A stretch of DNA of 13,800 nt from Clostridium sp. UBA4746 (GTDB lineage: Bacteria; Bacillota; Clostridia; Clostridiales; Clostridiaceae), in contig DHIM01000003.1 of NCBI GenBank assembly GCA_002403785.1, positions 1 through 13,800 of the forward strand. Reading direction: 5' to 3'. The position numbers were made by a program, and so were the translations under genes. Numbering within the stretch: the stretch's first letter is position 1; the number at the start of each line of letters is the position of its first letter. This document shows positions 1-6,600 of the stretch, in pieces. A model generated the notes under the pieces. The model searched no databases, was not told the DNA's origin, and worked only from the letters and a program-made list of their open reading frames with translations.

Positions 1-76
1 ACATAAATATATAATGAACTATATGCAAAATCAACATGTAGTACTATATACATTATTTTGAAAGGTAGGTGTAGTC

Positions 77-844
77 ATGAAAACAATATGTATTTTCAAT
101 CAAAAGGGAGGAGTAGGAAAAACTACTATAAATATAAATTTATGCTCTTATTTAGCTATGAAAGGTAAAAAAATTTTAACCATAGATATAGATCCTCAAG
201 GAAATACTACAAGTGGATTAGGATTTGATAAGAAAAATATAAATTTATCAACATATGATTTACTAATATCAGATATTTCCATTAGGGACACTATAAAAGA
301 ATGCGAGCTAGTAAATAATTTATATTTAGTACCTTCTACAATGGAACTTGCAGGTGCAGAAGTAGAATTAATTAATAAAAGTAATCGTGAAAATATATTA
401 AAAGAAAAACTTAGAGAAATTGAAGGAGAATTCGATTATATTTTTATAGATTGTCCACCTTCATTAGGAATTTTAACTATAAATGCACTTACTGCGGCAA
501 CTAATGTGTTAACACCTATTCAATGTGAATTTTATGCTTTAGAAGGTGTTGGTCAATTAGTAAATACAATCCAATTAGTTAAAAAGTCTTTAAATAAAAA
601 CCTTGAGTTTGAGGGTATAATTTTAAGTATGTACGATAATAGAACGAAACTCTGCAATGAAGTTGTACTAGAAGTAAAAAAATATTTTAATGACAAAGTT
701 TATGAAACAACGATACCAAGAAATATACGATTAGCTGAAGCACCAAGTTTTGGATTACCAATTATGCTTTATGACGATAAATGCAAGGGAGCAGATGCTT
801 ACAAAGAATTAGCAAATGAATTTTTAGATAGACAAAGGAGATGA
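77..844 (+). CDS. parA: Chromosome-partitioning ATPase ParA/Soj
   Basis: This is the ParA/Soj/MinD-type ATPase that works with ParB-parS in origin segregation and, in Bacillus, modulates DnaA and sporulation entry. It acts on the nucleoid. The 255-residue protein has the usual Soj length. The deviant Walker A motif KGGVGKTT is at residues 10-17, the A' motif DIDPQGNTTSG at about 37-47, and the Walker B stretch YIFIDCPPSLG at 121-131 (D125). The ATG at 77 follows the SD AAAGGTAGGTG (61-70). A TATAAT hexamer at 10-15 could be a -10, but its -35 would lie outside the window, so transcription from an upstream gene is also possible. The stop codon lies 6 nt before the TTG of parB, so the two are surely one operon. 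Nothing looks truncated. Confidence 0.97.
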   Translation: MKTICIFNQKGGVGKTTININLCSYLAMKGKKILTIDIDPQGNTTSGLGFDKKNINLSTYDLLISDISIRDTIKECELVNNLYLVPSTMELAGAEVELINKSNRENILKEKLREIEGEFDYIFIDCPPSLGILTINALTAATNVLTPIQCEFYALEGVGQLVNTIQLVKKSLNKNLEFEGIILSMYDNRTKLCNEVVLEVKKYFNDKVYETTIPRNIRLAEAPSFGLPIMLYDDKCKGADAYKELANEFLDRQRR

Positions 845-850
845 TAGGAA

Positions 851-1699
851 TTGAACAAAAAATTTGGATTAGGTAAAGGTTTGGGTGCTTTGATACCAGA
901 AGAACAAATTAGTGAAGATGGTTCCACTGTTTTTAAGATACCTATAAATTTAATTAAAGCTAATAAAAGTCAGCCAAGAAAAAACTTTGATCCTGTAAAA
1001 ATATCTGAATTGGCACAATCAATAAAAGAACATGGAGTTATTCAACCCATTATCTTAAATAAACAAGAAAATATATACATAGTTATAGCGGGAGAAAGAA
1101 GATTTAGGGCGGCTAAAAGTATTGGACTTGTGGAAATACCTGCAATTATTATGAACATAGACAATAAAGAGGTTTTAGAAATATCATTAATAGAAAATAT
1201 TCAGAGAGAGGACTTGAATCCTATTGAAGAAGCAATAGCTTATAAAAAATTATTAACGGATTTCGATCTTACACAGGAAGAAATAAGTAAGAAGGTATCT
1301 AAATCAAGAACAGCAATAACAAATTGTATGAGATTATTAAATTTAGATGAAAGAGTTCAAGATTACATAGTTGACGAAGTGATTTCGGAGGGGCATGGGA
1401 GGGCTATATTAGGAATAAATGAGAAACAGATCCAATATGAAATTGCTCAAAAGGTTATAGAAAATAAACTTAATGTCAGGGAAACTGAGAGATTAGTGAA
1501 AAAATTCGGAAATGAAAAAGAAGAAAAAGTTATTGAAAGAAAAAATGATATATATTATAAAGATATAATGAATAAATTAGAAAATCATTTTGGTACCAAG
1601 GTTTTAATTAATTCTAAAAACAAAAACAAGGGTAAAATAGAAATAGAATATTATTCAGAAGAAGATTTTGAAAGAATCTTAGAAGTTTTTAATATATAA
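851..1699 (+). CDS. parB: Chromosome-partitioning protein ParB/Spo0J
   Basis: This is a parS-binding CTPase clamp that loads at parS, spreads along DNA, recruits SMC and stimulates ParA. The 282 residues show the full ParB architecture. The N-terminal ParA-contact motif LGKGLGAL is at about residues 7-14. The CTP-binding/clamp motifs are GVIQPI (62-67), GERRFRAA (81-88) and ENIQREDLNPIEEA (115-128). A helix-turn-helix for parS lies at about 139-165 (SKSRTAITNCMRLLNL), followed by a C-terminal dimerisation region. The start is TTG with the SD AAAGGAG (834-840) at the 3' end of parA. The ATG at 841 is out of frame and stops at once. The protein's own target site, parS, begins at the first base after the stop codon. 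Confidence 0.97.
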   Translation: MNKKFGLGKGLGALIPEEQISEDGSTVFKIPINLIKANKSQPRKNFDPVKISELAQSIKEHGVIQPIILNKQENIYIVIAGERRFRAAKSIGLVEIPAIIMNIDNKEVLEISLIENIQREDLNPIEEAIAYKKLLTDFDLTQEEISKKVSKSRTAITNCMRLLNLDERVQDYIVDEVISEGHGRAILGINEKQIQYEIAQKVIENKLNVRETERLVKKFGNEKEEKVIERKNDIYYKDIMNKLENHFGTKVLINSKNKNKGKIEIEYYSEEDFERILEVFNI

Positions 1700-1715
1700 T
1701 GTTTCACGTGAAACA
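1700..1715. promoter_or_regulatory. parS: parS centromere site
   Basis: The 16-bp palindrome TGTTTCACGTGAAACA is a perfect, fully symmetric parS site of the Bacillus/Clostridium Spo0J type. It starts immediately after the parB TAA and ends 23 nt before the start of the DUF4446 gene, so it lies in the leader between two co-oriented genes. This is where ParB should load to nucleate the origin-proximal segregation complex. I saw no second copy in the window. Confidence 0.96.
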
Positions 1716-1738
1716 TAATAGAAAGGATGTGATTTTTA

Positions 1739-2239
1739 ATGCAGATCATAACCAATTTTATAAATAATACACAGATGTATATAACACTAGCTCTTGTGAT
1801 TCTTGTATTTATATTAATTATAATAGTTATAATCACCTATAAATCTTTAAATAAAGTAGAAAGAAGATATAGAAAACTAATGAGAGGTGCGAGCACAAAA
1901 AATTTAGAAGATATAGTTATATCTTATTTAGATAAAATTGACGAAGTAAAAAAACAAAATGAAATTATGAAACGGATGTATGAACAAATAAATGGAAAAT
2001 TAATGACTTGTGTGCAAAAAACTTCAATGATAAGATATAAAGCCTTTGATGATATGGGAAGTGATTTAAGTTTTTCTATAGCATTGCTTGATGCGAACAG
2101 TAATGGCGTTATATTAACAAGTATTTATGGTAGGAATGAGAGTACTACTTATGCTAAGCCGATAGATAAAGGAATATCTAGATATGAGTTATCTAATGAG
2201 GAAAATAAAGTGTTAGAACAAGCTATAATTTTAAAATAG
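1739..2239 (+). CDS. DUF4446 family membrane-anchored protein
   Basis: I recognise this as the DUF4446 protein that commonly follows parB in clostridia. Its function is unknown. The 166 residues begin with one strongly hydrophobic segment (about 13-34), followed by a basic stretch (KVERRYRKLMRG, 39-50), so a short outside N-terminus and a cytoplasmic body are likely. A helical, possibly coiled-coil region spans about 55-90. The conserved core runs RYKAFDDMGSDLSFSIALLD (99-118), then SIYGRNESTTYAKPI (128-142) and an S-x-YELSNEE end. The SD GAAAGGATGTG (1721-1731) precedes the ATG. It is probably the third gene of the parAB operon, and parS lies in its leader. A link to segregation is inferred from position only. 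Confidence 0.9.
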   Translation: MQIITNFINNTQMYITLALVILVFILIIIVIITYKSLNKVERRYRKLMRGASTKNLEDIVISYLDKIDEVKKQNEIMKRMYEQINGKLMTCVQKTSMIRYKAFDDMGSDLSFSIALLDANSNGVILTSIYGRNESTTYAKPIDKGISRYELSNEENKVLEQAIILK

Positions 2240-2384
2240 GAATAAATATAATAAAAAGCAGTAATTAAAATAAATTTTAAATATTGTAATAAAAAATTTG
2301 TTTTTATATTATATAAAAAACAAGGACATACTTGTGAAAACACCTGTAGTGTAAGAGCGTAATATAAATTACATAAAAAACAAA

Positions 2385-2433
2385 AAAATATAAAATTAAA
2401 ATATAATAAAACATATTTCTAATTTTATATTTT
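2385..2433. terminator. AT-only stem-loop between convergent DUF4446 and yyaC genes
   Basis: A 14-bp perfect inverted repeat (arms 2385-2398 and 2420-2433, 21-nt loop) made only of A and T lies in the 239-nt gap between two convergent genes. Both sides carry A/T runs, so it could end transcripts from either side. With no G-C pairs and a long loop it is a weak candidate. A second small hairpin (ACAAG, 6 nt, CTTGT; 2319-2335) has a U6 run only when read on the minus strand. Confidence 0.35.
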
Positions 2434-2465
2434 AATGAAAATTAAATTTAACAGAGTATTTAATA

Positions 2466-2489
2466 AAGTTAATTAAATTTAATTAACTT
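2466..2489 (-). terminator. 24-bp palindrome overlapping the yyaC stop codon
   Basis: A perfect 24-bp palindrome (AAGTTAATTAAA and its complement) covers the last codons and TAA of yyaC and continues just past them. On the yyaC strand it is followed by TTTATT. It is a plausible weak terminator or 3'-end protecting hairpin. It contains only two G-C pairs, so strength is uncertain. Confidence 0.4.
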
Positions 2490-3084
2490 CAATATCATTT
2501 ACTTCGAAATCATGATAAACTGAACTTGAATTTTTTCCACCTACAGTTTTAAGTATTGAATGATATAAACCTTTTGAAATAGCGTCAGCAAGCATCATAA
2601 CTGTATATAATCTTGTGTTTTGAAGTACCATAAATTCAAAGGCACCGGATATGTTTACAACTCCTGTTATGCTTAGATCACCCACTTTAGGTAGATTTTT
2701 ATTCATAGCTGCACCAGGACTTAAAGGCTTTTCTTCAATAATAATTTTTCCTACATTTTGTAAACTACCGAGGCAAGCATCAATTGCAATAATGTAAGGG
2801 TTAGTATATGAATAGTTAATTTCATCAATTGTCTCACATAAATTTTTTGCATGCACGGGGCACTCAAGACTACCATAAATATGAATTTTATTTCTAACTA
2901 AAAATTTAAGCTTGTTTCCAACTAATGGTCCTAAACTATCACCAGTTGATCTGTCGGTGCCAATACATAAGACTACAATAGGTCGTGAGCATTTAGCTAT
3001 GGGGAAAATATATTTACTTATAGTATCTCTTAACTTAAAAGTGCAATCACTTGACATAGAATCTAAAATAACTTTATCTACCAT
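2479..3084 (-). CDS. yyaC: Sporulation protein YyaC (DUF1256, protease-like fold)
   Basis: This is a YyaC-family spore protein, related in fold to the germination protease GPR and hydrogenase-maturation proteases. A peptidase role is inferred for the family and has not been proven to my knowledge. The 201 residues carry the family motifs CIGTDRSTGDSLGPLVG (40-56, with acidic D44 and D49), GSLECPVHAKN (71-81), IDACLG (101-106), SPGAAMNK (122-129) and GVVNISG (141-147). The ATG at 3084 follows a strong SD, AGGAGG (complement of 3091-3096), with 6 nt of spacing. That SD lies in the 3' arm of a hairpin shared with the end of the upstream ytvI-like gene. In Bacillus subtilis yyaC is, as I recall, under forespore sigma-F control, and a sigma-F-like element is seen here. 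Confidence 0.93.
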   Translation of the reverse strand: MVDKVILDSMSSDCTFKLRDTISKYIFPIAKCSRPIVVLCIGTDRSTGDSLGPLVGNKLKFLVRNKIHIYGSLECPVHAKNLCETIDEINYSYTNPYIIAIDACLGSLQNVGKIIIEEKPLSPGAAMNKNLPKVGDLSITGVVNISGAFEFMVLQNTRLYTVMMLADAISKGLYHSILKTVGGKNSSSVYHDFEVNDIEVN

Positions 3085-3086
3085 AA

Positions 3087-3125
3087 AAAACCTCCTATTT
3101 GGATTTTAGCCACCTAGGAGGTTTT
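3087..3125 (-). terminator. Terminator-like hairpin that occludes the yyaC ribosome binding site
   Basis: On the minus strand an 11-bp perfect stem (5' arm AAAACCTCCTA at 3125-3115, 17-nt loop, 3' arm TAGGAGGTTTT at 3097-3087) ends in a U6 run and the yyaC ATG. It begins 5 nt after the ytvI-like stop codon. It therefore resembles an intrinsic terminator for the upstream operon. Its 3' arm is also the whole SD of yyaC, so read-through RNA would have that site paired. Confidence 0.75.
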
Positions 3126-3131
3126 CTATTC
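3102..3131 (-). promoter_or_regulatory. Candidate sigma-F-type promoter for yyaC
   Basis: On the minus strand GAATA (3131-3127) lies 15 nt before GGCTAAAATC (3111-3102). The sigma-F consensus as I remember it is GYWTA, 15-16 nt, GGnnAnAMTW. The -35 matches 4 of 5, and the -10 matches all but the last base. The expected start point is about 3096-3099, beyond the 5' arm of the hairpin, giving a very short leader with a free SD. The -35 overlaps the ytvI-like stop codon. Confidence 0.4.
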
Positions 3132-4183
3132 TATAAAACTTTAACTTTTTTTAATATATTGTAAAATACTAATAAAAACATACAAAATAACATACCAACA
3201 ATACCATTTGCTTTAAGTCCTATAAATATGGAAGCAAGAACTGCTACAGGGTGAATACCAAGTGATGATGAAACAATCTTAGGTTCAATAATCTGTCTTA
3301 CTATAGTAATAATTACATAAGATATTAAAAGGCCTAAAGCAGATATATAGTTATTAGATACAAAAAATATTATAATTAAGAGAAGATATATAGCTCCTAT
3401 ACCCAAAATAGGTAGTAAATCAAATATTCCACATAATATACTTAGAGTCACAGCATACTTAACTTTAAAAATTAAAAAAACAACTAATGTTTCTAAAAAT
3501 GTTATAGTTATTATTAGTAAGTATGAAAGAAAATAGTTTTTTAACATTTTTTTTGATTCATCAAATATATAGCGTATCCTATCTTTACTTTCGTGAGGAA
3601 TTGAAACAAACTTTTTTATATTTGTAGATGATAAATCTTTTGTGAAAAAATATGTAGTAAGTAAAGTAAATAATAATACCATCAGAACATAAGGTATGGC
3701 AGATACAAAACCAAGTGTTTGTGAAAATATTTTTGTGGATGCATTCATACTAATATTTATGGTTTTGGTTATATAATTAGTAATATTTGATTCAATATTA
3801 TTAATTATGGTGGGATCTAAATTTTTATAATAATCTTGTAAATTACTAAAAAAATTGATTATAATGCTTTTATTTAAGGTAATATAAGATTGAACATTTT
3901 TTGCAAGCTGTATTGACTCCGAAGTTATAGTAGTGATGATTAAAGATAATAATATAATAATTACAGTGAAAAATATCGTAGTAGTGAATAATGAAGCTAT
4001 AGTGTTTTTAATTTTGAATTTTCTCATTAAATACCTTGTTGGTATCTTAAGGAAAGAAGCTAAAATAAGAGCAAATACAAAGGGAAGTGTGTAACCTATA
4101 GTTCCAAAGAAAATTACAAAAATAAAGGTATACAAGACAAAAAAGATAGATAATTTATCAACTTTTTTTAGTATATTTTCCAT
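3131..4183 (-). CDS. ytvI: AI-2E/YtvI-family integral membrane protein
   Basis: This is a polytopic membrane protein of the AI-2E transporter superfamily (PF01594), probably the sporulation subgroup YtvI. The substrate is unknown. Its 350 residues fit the family length. Membrane segments lie at about 13-46 (two), 63-86, 156-181, 218-240, 244-275, 276-296 and 311-345, with a hydrophilic helical stretch at about 88-150. Family landmarks are DLLPILGIGAIY (255-266) and IEPKIVSSSLGIHPVAVLAS (299-318). The ATG is 10 nt after the stop of the aminotransferase gene, and its SD (AAAGGTG) overlaps that gene's last codons, so the two are translationally close and co-transcribed. Its neighbour yyaC supports a spore context. 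The ytvI name is inferred, and a generic AI-2E permease is the alternative. Confidence 0.85.
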   Translation of the reverse strand: MENILKKVDKLSIFFVLYTFIFVIFFGTIGYTLPFVFALILASFLKIPTRYLMRKFKIKNTIASLFTTTIFFTVIIILLSLIITTITSESIQLAKNVQSYITLNKSIIINFFSNLQDYYKNLDPTIINNIESNITNYITKTINISMNASTKIFSQTLGFVSAIPYVLMVLLFTLLTTYFFTKDLSSTNIKKFVSIPHESKDRIRYIFDESKKMLKNYFLSYLLIITITFLETLVVFLIFKVKYAVTLSILCGIFDLLPILGIGAIYLLLIIIFFVSNNYISALGLLISYVIITIVRQIIEPKIVSSSLGIHPVAVLASIFIGLKANGIVGMLFCMFLLVFYNILKKVKVL

Positions 4184-4193
4184 TTATTTAAAA

Positions 4194-5348
4194 TCACACC
4201 TTTCGAATAATAGTATTGAGGGCGTTAAGAGTATAATTGATGTCTTTAATATCGTTAAAAGGGCCAATGCCAAATCTTAAAGTACCAGTTGGATATGTAC
4301 CAATAGTTTTATGGGCAAATGGTGCACAGTGAAGACCGGTTCTTGTTGTAATTCCGTATTCACTATCTAGTATAAATCCTAACTCTGAATTGTCAATTTT
4401 TGTTGAATTAATAGATATGGTAGCAGTTCTTGTGGATTTGAATTTTGAACCATAAACATCAATTGAAGGTATATTTAGAAGTCCATCTATAAAATTTTTA
4501 CATAGATATTCTTCATTTTCACGAATAGAGTCTATACCTTGCGTATTAATGAAATTAATACCTTCTAAAAGGCCTGCTATACCTGGAGCGTTTAATGTCC
4601 CACTTTCGAACTTATCAGGCAAAAAATCTGGTTGAACAATACTAGATGAAAGACTACCAGTACCACCTTCTATAAATGGTATACATTGTTGATTTAATTT
4701 ATCATCAATTAAAAATCCGCCGGTGCCTTGAGGACCTAATAAACTTTTATGTCCTGTAAAAGCCAGAGCATTACAATTTAATTTATAGAAATCTAAAGGC
4801 AACACTCCAGCAGTTTGAGCAGCATCTATAACAAAAAAAATATTTCTGTTTTTACATATTTTGCCTATAGCCTCTAGTGGTTGAATACTTCCAATAATAT
4901 TAGATGCATGTGATAAAACTACTAATTTTGTGTTAGGTTTAATTGTATTTATAAAATCATCTATATTAATGAAACCTTCTTTTGAACAAGGAACAATGTC
5001 TAATTCTATAATACCTTTTTCGGAAAGAGAGTTTAAGGGTCTTAAGGTTGCATTATGATCCATTGAAGAAGTTATTACATGCCAACCTTTTCTTACAGAT
5101 GTTTTTATAAGTGTATTCAATGAAGTAGTAATGTTTGGTGTAAAGATTACATTTTCAACTTTATCAAAGTGGAAAAAATCCATTATTGCATATCTACAAT
5201 TTAAAACAACCCTATTTCCAGCCAGGGATGCAGTGGATACACCTCTTCCGGGGTTTGTTCCTATATTCATCATATAATTCATCATTGAGGTATACACCTC
5301 TGGCGGTTTAGGAAATGTTGTTGCTGCGTTATCTAAATATATTTTCAT
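4194..5348 (-). CDS. Class V aminotransferase, cysteine desulfurase-like
   Basis: This is a PLP enzyme of the cysteine-desulfurase-like group (TIGR01977/EF2568 type), expected to remove S (or Se) from cysteine (or selenocysteine). The corrected protein has 384 residues. It opens with MKIYLDNAATTFPKP. H98 (SMDHNATLRP) could stack on the cofactor, D175 (VIDAAQTAG) should bind the pyridine N, and K201 (TGHKSLLGPQGTGG) forms the Schiff base. C341 (RTGLHCAPFAH) is the likely persulfide cysteine. I chose the ATG at 5348 because GGAGG (complement of 5354-5358) lies 5 nt upstream. The in-frame TTG at 5360 would run through that SD. It heads an operon with the ytvI-like gene and is divergent from a DUF3343 Se/S-carrier-like gene. 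No iscU or selD is near, so the acceptor is unknown. Confidence 0.92.
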   Translation of the reverse strand: MKIYLDNAATTFPKPPEVYTSMMNYMMNIGTNPGRGVSTASLAGNRVVLNCRYAIMDFFHFDKVENVIFTPNITTSLNTLIKTSVRKGWHVITSSMDHNATLRPLNSLSEKGIIELDIVPCSKEGFINIDDFINTIKPNTKLVVLSHASNIIGSIQPLEAIGKICKNRNIFFVIDAAQTAGVLPLDFYKLNCNALAFTGHKSLLGPQGTGGFLIDDKLNQQCIPFIEGGTGSLSSSIVQPDFLPDKFESGTLNAPGIAGLLEGINFINTQGIDSIRENEEYLCKNFIDGLLNIPSIDVYGSKFKSTRTATISINSTKIDNSELGFILDSEYGITTRTGLHCAPFAHKTIGTYPTGTLRFGIGPFNDIKDINYTLNALNTIIRKV

Positions 5349-5650
5349 GATTTCCTCCAATTTTATACTATAAGTTATTAGGATTATTATGTTTTATAGA
5401 AAAATGGAACTACTATTAACATTATAAATAACAAGTTAAATTTTGTTTTTATATAATTAAAACTACAAATAGTTTATAATAAAATTAGTTAATGTATAAG
5501 AGATGATTTTATGTAAAACAAAATTATTACATTATAATTACATATTTCCAAATTAATATATATTATAATATAAAGTTCTGTAAATGTATATCAAATCAAC
5601 GGGTTTAACAAACATATACACTATAAAGTTAAGAAATAGGGTGAGAAATA
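5349..5650. other. Divergent intergenic region, desulfurase-like / DUF3343
   Basis: This roughly 300-nt A+T-rich spacer must hold the promoters of both divergent genes. I see no convincing -35/-10 pair. TATAAT occurs at 5475-5480 (+) and 5564-5569 (+) without good -35 boxes, and a minus-strand TATAAT lies near 5421-5426, also without one. A small inverted repeat, AAACTA-CAAA-TAGTTT (5460-5475), abuts the first of these hexamers and could be an operator. No gene-like frame or terminator was seen. Confidence 0.5.
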
Positions 5651-5902
5651 TTGAACAAATATTATTTAGTTACATTTCAAAATACACATGAAGCTATGAA
5701 AGCGGAACGAGAAGCGCTGTTAAAACAAATTAAGGTAGTAGTTGTACCTACGCCAACGCACATAACTAAAAGTTGTGGGATTAGTTTAAAAGTAGACGAA
5801 GAAAATATTGAAAATATTATTAAACTTGCCAAGTCAGAAAACATAAAGGTAAAAAAAATTTTTGTGCGAGATGGAGAAAATATAAAAATAATTACTATAT
5901 AG
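5651..5902 (+). CDS. DUF3343 protein, putative Se/S carrier-like
   Basis: This is a small 83-residue protein of the DUF3343 family (PF11823, named as putative Se/S carrier protein-like). It starts YYLVTFQNTHEAMKAE and has the conserved block PTPTHITKSCGISLK at 33-47, whose C42 would be the carrier cysteine. The rest looks like a small alpha/beta fold. The start is TTG after AGGGTGAG (5638-5645), with 5 nt of spacing. It is divergent from a cysteine-desulfurase-like gene, which fits a donor-carrier pair, although the chemistry is not shown by the sequence. The next gene (DUF951) follows after about 84 nt and may be co-transcribed. A weak 7-bp hairpin (CAGCATT/AATGCTG, 5920-5955) lies between them. 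Confidence 0.88.
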   Translation: MNKYYLVTFQNTHEAMKAEREALLKQIKVVVVPTPTHITKSCGISLKVDEENIENIIKLAKSENIKVKKIFVRDGENIKIITI

Positions 5903-5986
5903 TTTAAATAATTATGTTACAGCATTGAAGATGATGAACAGTTTTTAAAATGCTGATTTAATATTGAATTAAAGGTGGGATGTGTA

Positions 5987-6205
5987 ATGAAAGTATTTAA
6001 TTTAGGTGATATTGTTGAAATGAAAAAAATTCACCCTTGTGGTAGCAAGAACTGGGAAATTATAAGATTAGGTGCAGATATAAAAATAAAATGTTTAGGT
6101 TGTGGAAGAATAGTGATGCTCCAACGAATTAAATTTGATTCTGGAGTAAGAAAAATTATAAAAGAAAATGCACTAAATAAAGAAAATATAGTTAAAAAAG
6201 AATAA
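5987..6205 (+). CDS. DUF951 zinc-ribbon-like small protein
   Basis: This is a 72-residue DUF951 protein, similar to YyzM of Bacillus, which I recall from the same chromosomal neighbourhood. The function is unknown. It reads MKVFNLGDIVEMKKIHPCGS, then NWEIIRLGADIKIKCLGCGRIVML. Cysteines C18, C36 and C39 (HPCG and CLGC) suggest half or most of a metal site with H16 as a possible fourth ligand. After about residue 50 it is a basic helical tail (KKIIKENALNKENIVKKE-like). I chose the ATG at 5987 because AAAGGTGG (5971-5978) lies 8 nt upstream and the family begins MKVFNLGDIV. The in-frame GTG at 5975 is part of that SD. The rpsF promoter starts just after its stop codon. Confidence 0.9.
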   Translation: MKVFNLGDIVEMKKIHPCGSKNWEIIRLGADIKIKCLGCGRIVMLQRIKFDSGVRKIIKENALNKENIVKKE

Positions 6206-6209
6206 TAAG

Positions 6210-6238
6210 TTGATTTTTGTATAATTAAGTGATATAAT
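6210..6238 (+). promoter_or_regulatory. Sigma-A promoter of the rpsF-ssb-rpsR operon
   Basis: TTGATT (6210-6215), a 17-nt spacer and TATAAT (6233-6238) form a near-consensus promoter, strengthened by an extended -10 (TGA just before TATAAT). The start point should be about 6244-6246, so the RNA begins only a few bases before the S6:S18 leader hairpin. Confidence 0.85.
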
Positions 6239-6250
6239 CTATTATTGTAA

Positions 6251-6294
6251 TCCCTGCTGTGCAATGCATAGCCGTTAGTCCGAGGGGAGGAGGT
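6251..6294 (+). promoter_or_regulatory. S6:S18-type autoregulatory leader of rpsF
   Basis: UCCCU (6251-6255) can pair with AGGGG (6283-6287), enclosing a 7-bp hairpin (GCUGUGC 6256-6262 with GCAUAGC 6266-6272, loop AAU) and a 3' single-stranded stretch that contains CCG at 6280-6282. A stem with a bulged CCG just before rpsF is the known binding motif for the S6:S18 protein complex, mimicking its 16S rRNA site. The outer stem touches the SD (GGGAGGAGGTG, 6285-6294), so protein binding would block translation. The fold was drawn by eye. Confidence 0.8.
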
Positions 6295-6301
6295 GAAATT
6301 A

Positions 6302-6589
6302 ATGAGAAAGTATGAAACTATATTCATATTACATCCTTCATTAGACGAAGAAGCTGTTAAAGCTAACGTTGAAAAGTTTAAAGGTGTAATAGAAAATAAT
6401 GGTGGAGAAGTTGAAAATGTTGATGCTTGGGGTAAAAGAAAATTAGCTTATGAAATACAAAAAGTTAGTGAAGGTCACTATACATTAATCAATTTCAATT
6501 CAAATCCTGAATTACCGAAAGAATTAGATAGAGTATTCAGAATTACTGACAGTGTTATAAGACATATCATAATAAATCCAGAAAAATAG
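6302..6589 (+). CDS. rpsF: 30S ribosomal protein S6
   Basis: S6 pairs with S18 on the platform of the 30S subunit. The 95 residues match the family throughout: MRKYETIFILHPSLDEEAVK at the N-terminus, DAWGKRKLAYEI at 41-52, EGHYTLINF in the middle and FRITDSVIRHII near the end. I set the start at the ATG at 6302 after the SD GGAGGAGGTG. The in-frame GTG at 6293 is within the SD. It is the first gene of the rpsF-ssb-rpsR operon. Expression should be feedback-controlled by S6:S18 through the leader at 6251-6294. There is no long acidic C-terminal tail. Confidence 0.97.
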   Translation: MRKYETIFILHPSLDEEAVKANVEKFKGVIENNGGEVENVDAWGKRKLAYEIQKVSEGHYTLINFNSNPELPKELDRVFRITDSVIRHIIINPEK

Positions 6590-6600
6590 GTGGTGTTTTT

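Noticed and set aside
2318..2360. Less AT-rich island after DUF4446 as a small RNA or riboswitch
   Set aside because: It has only a 5-bp hairpin and no recognisable RNA family. At most it may be a weak minus-strand terminator.
5349..5360. Earlier TTG start for the aminotransferase gene at 5360
   Set aside because: The four extra codons include the GGAGG ribosome binding site, and the family begins at MKIYLDNAATT-like sequence from 5348.
5975..5986. GTG start for the DUF951 gene at 5975
   Set aside because: It lies in the SD AAAGGTGG. The ATG at 5987 gives the family N-terminus and good spacing.
6293..6301. GTG start for rpsF at 6293
   Set aside because: It is part of GGAGGAGGTG. S6 proteins start at MRKYE, from the ATG at 6302.
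6031..6327. 98-codon minus-strand frame over DUF951 and the rpsF leader
   Set aside because: It covers a strong opposite promoter and a structured leader. It has no SD or recognisable motif.
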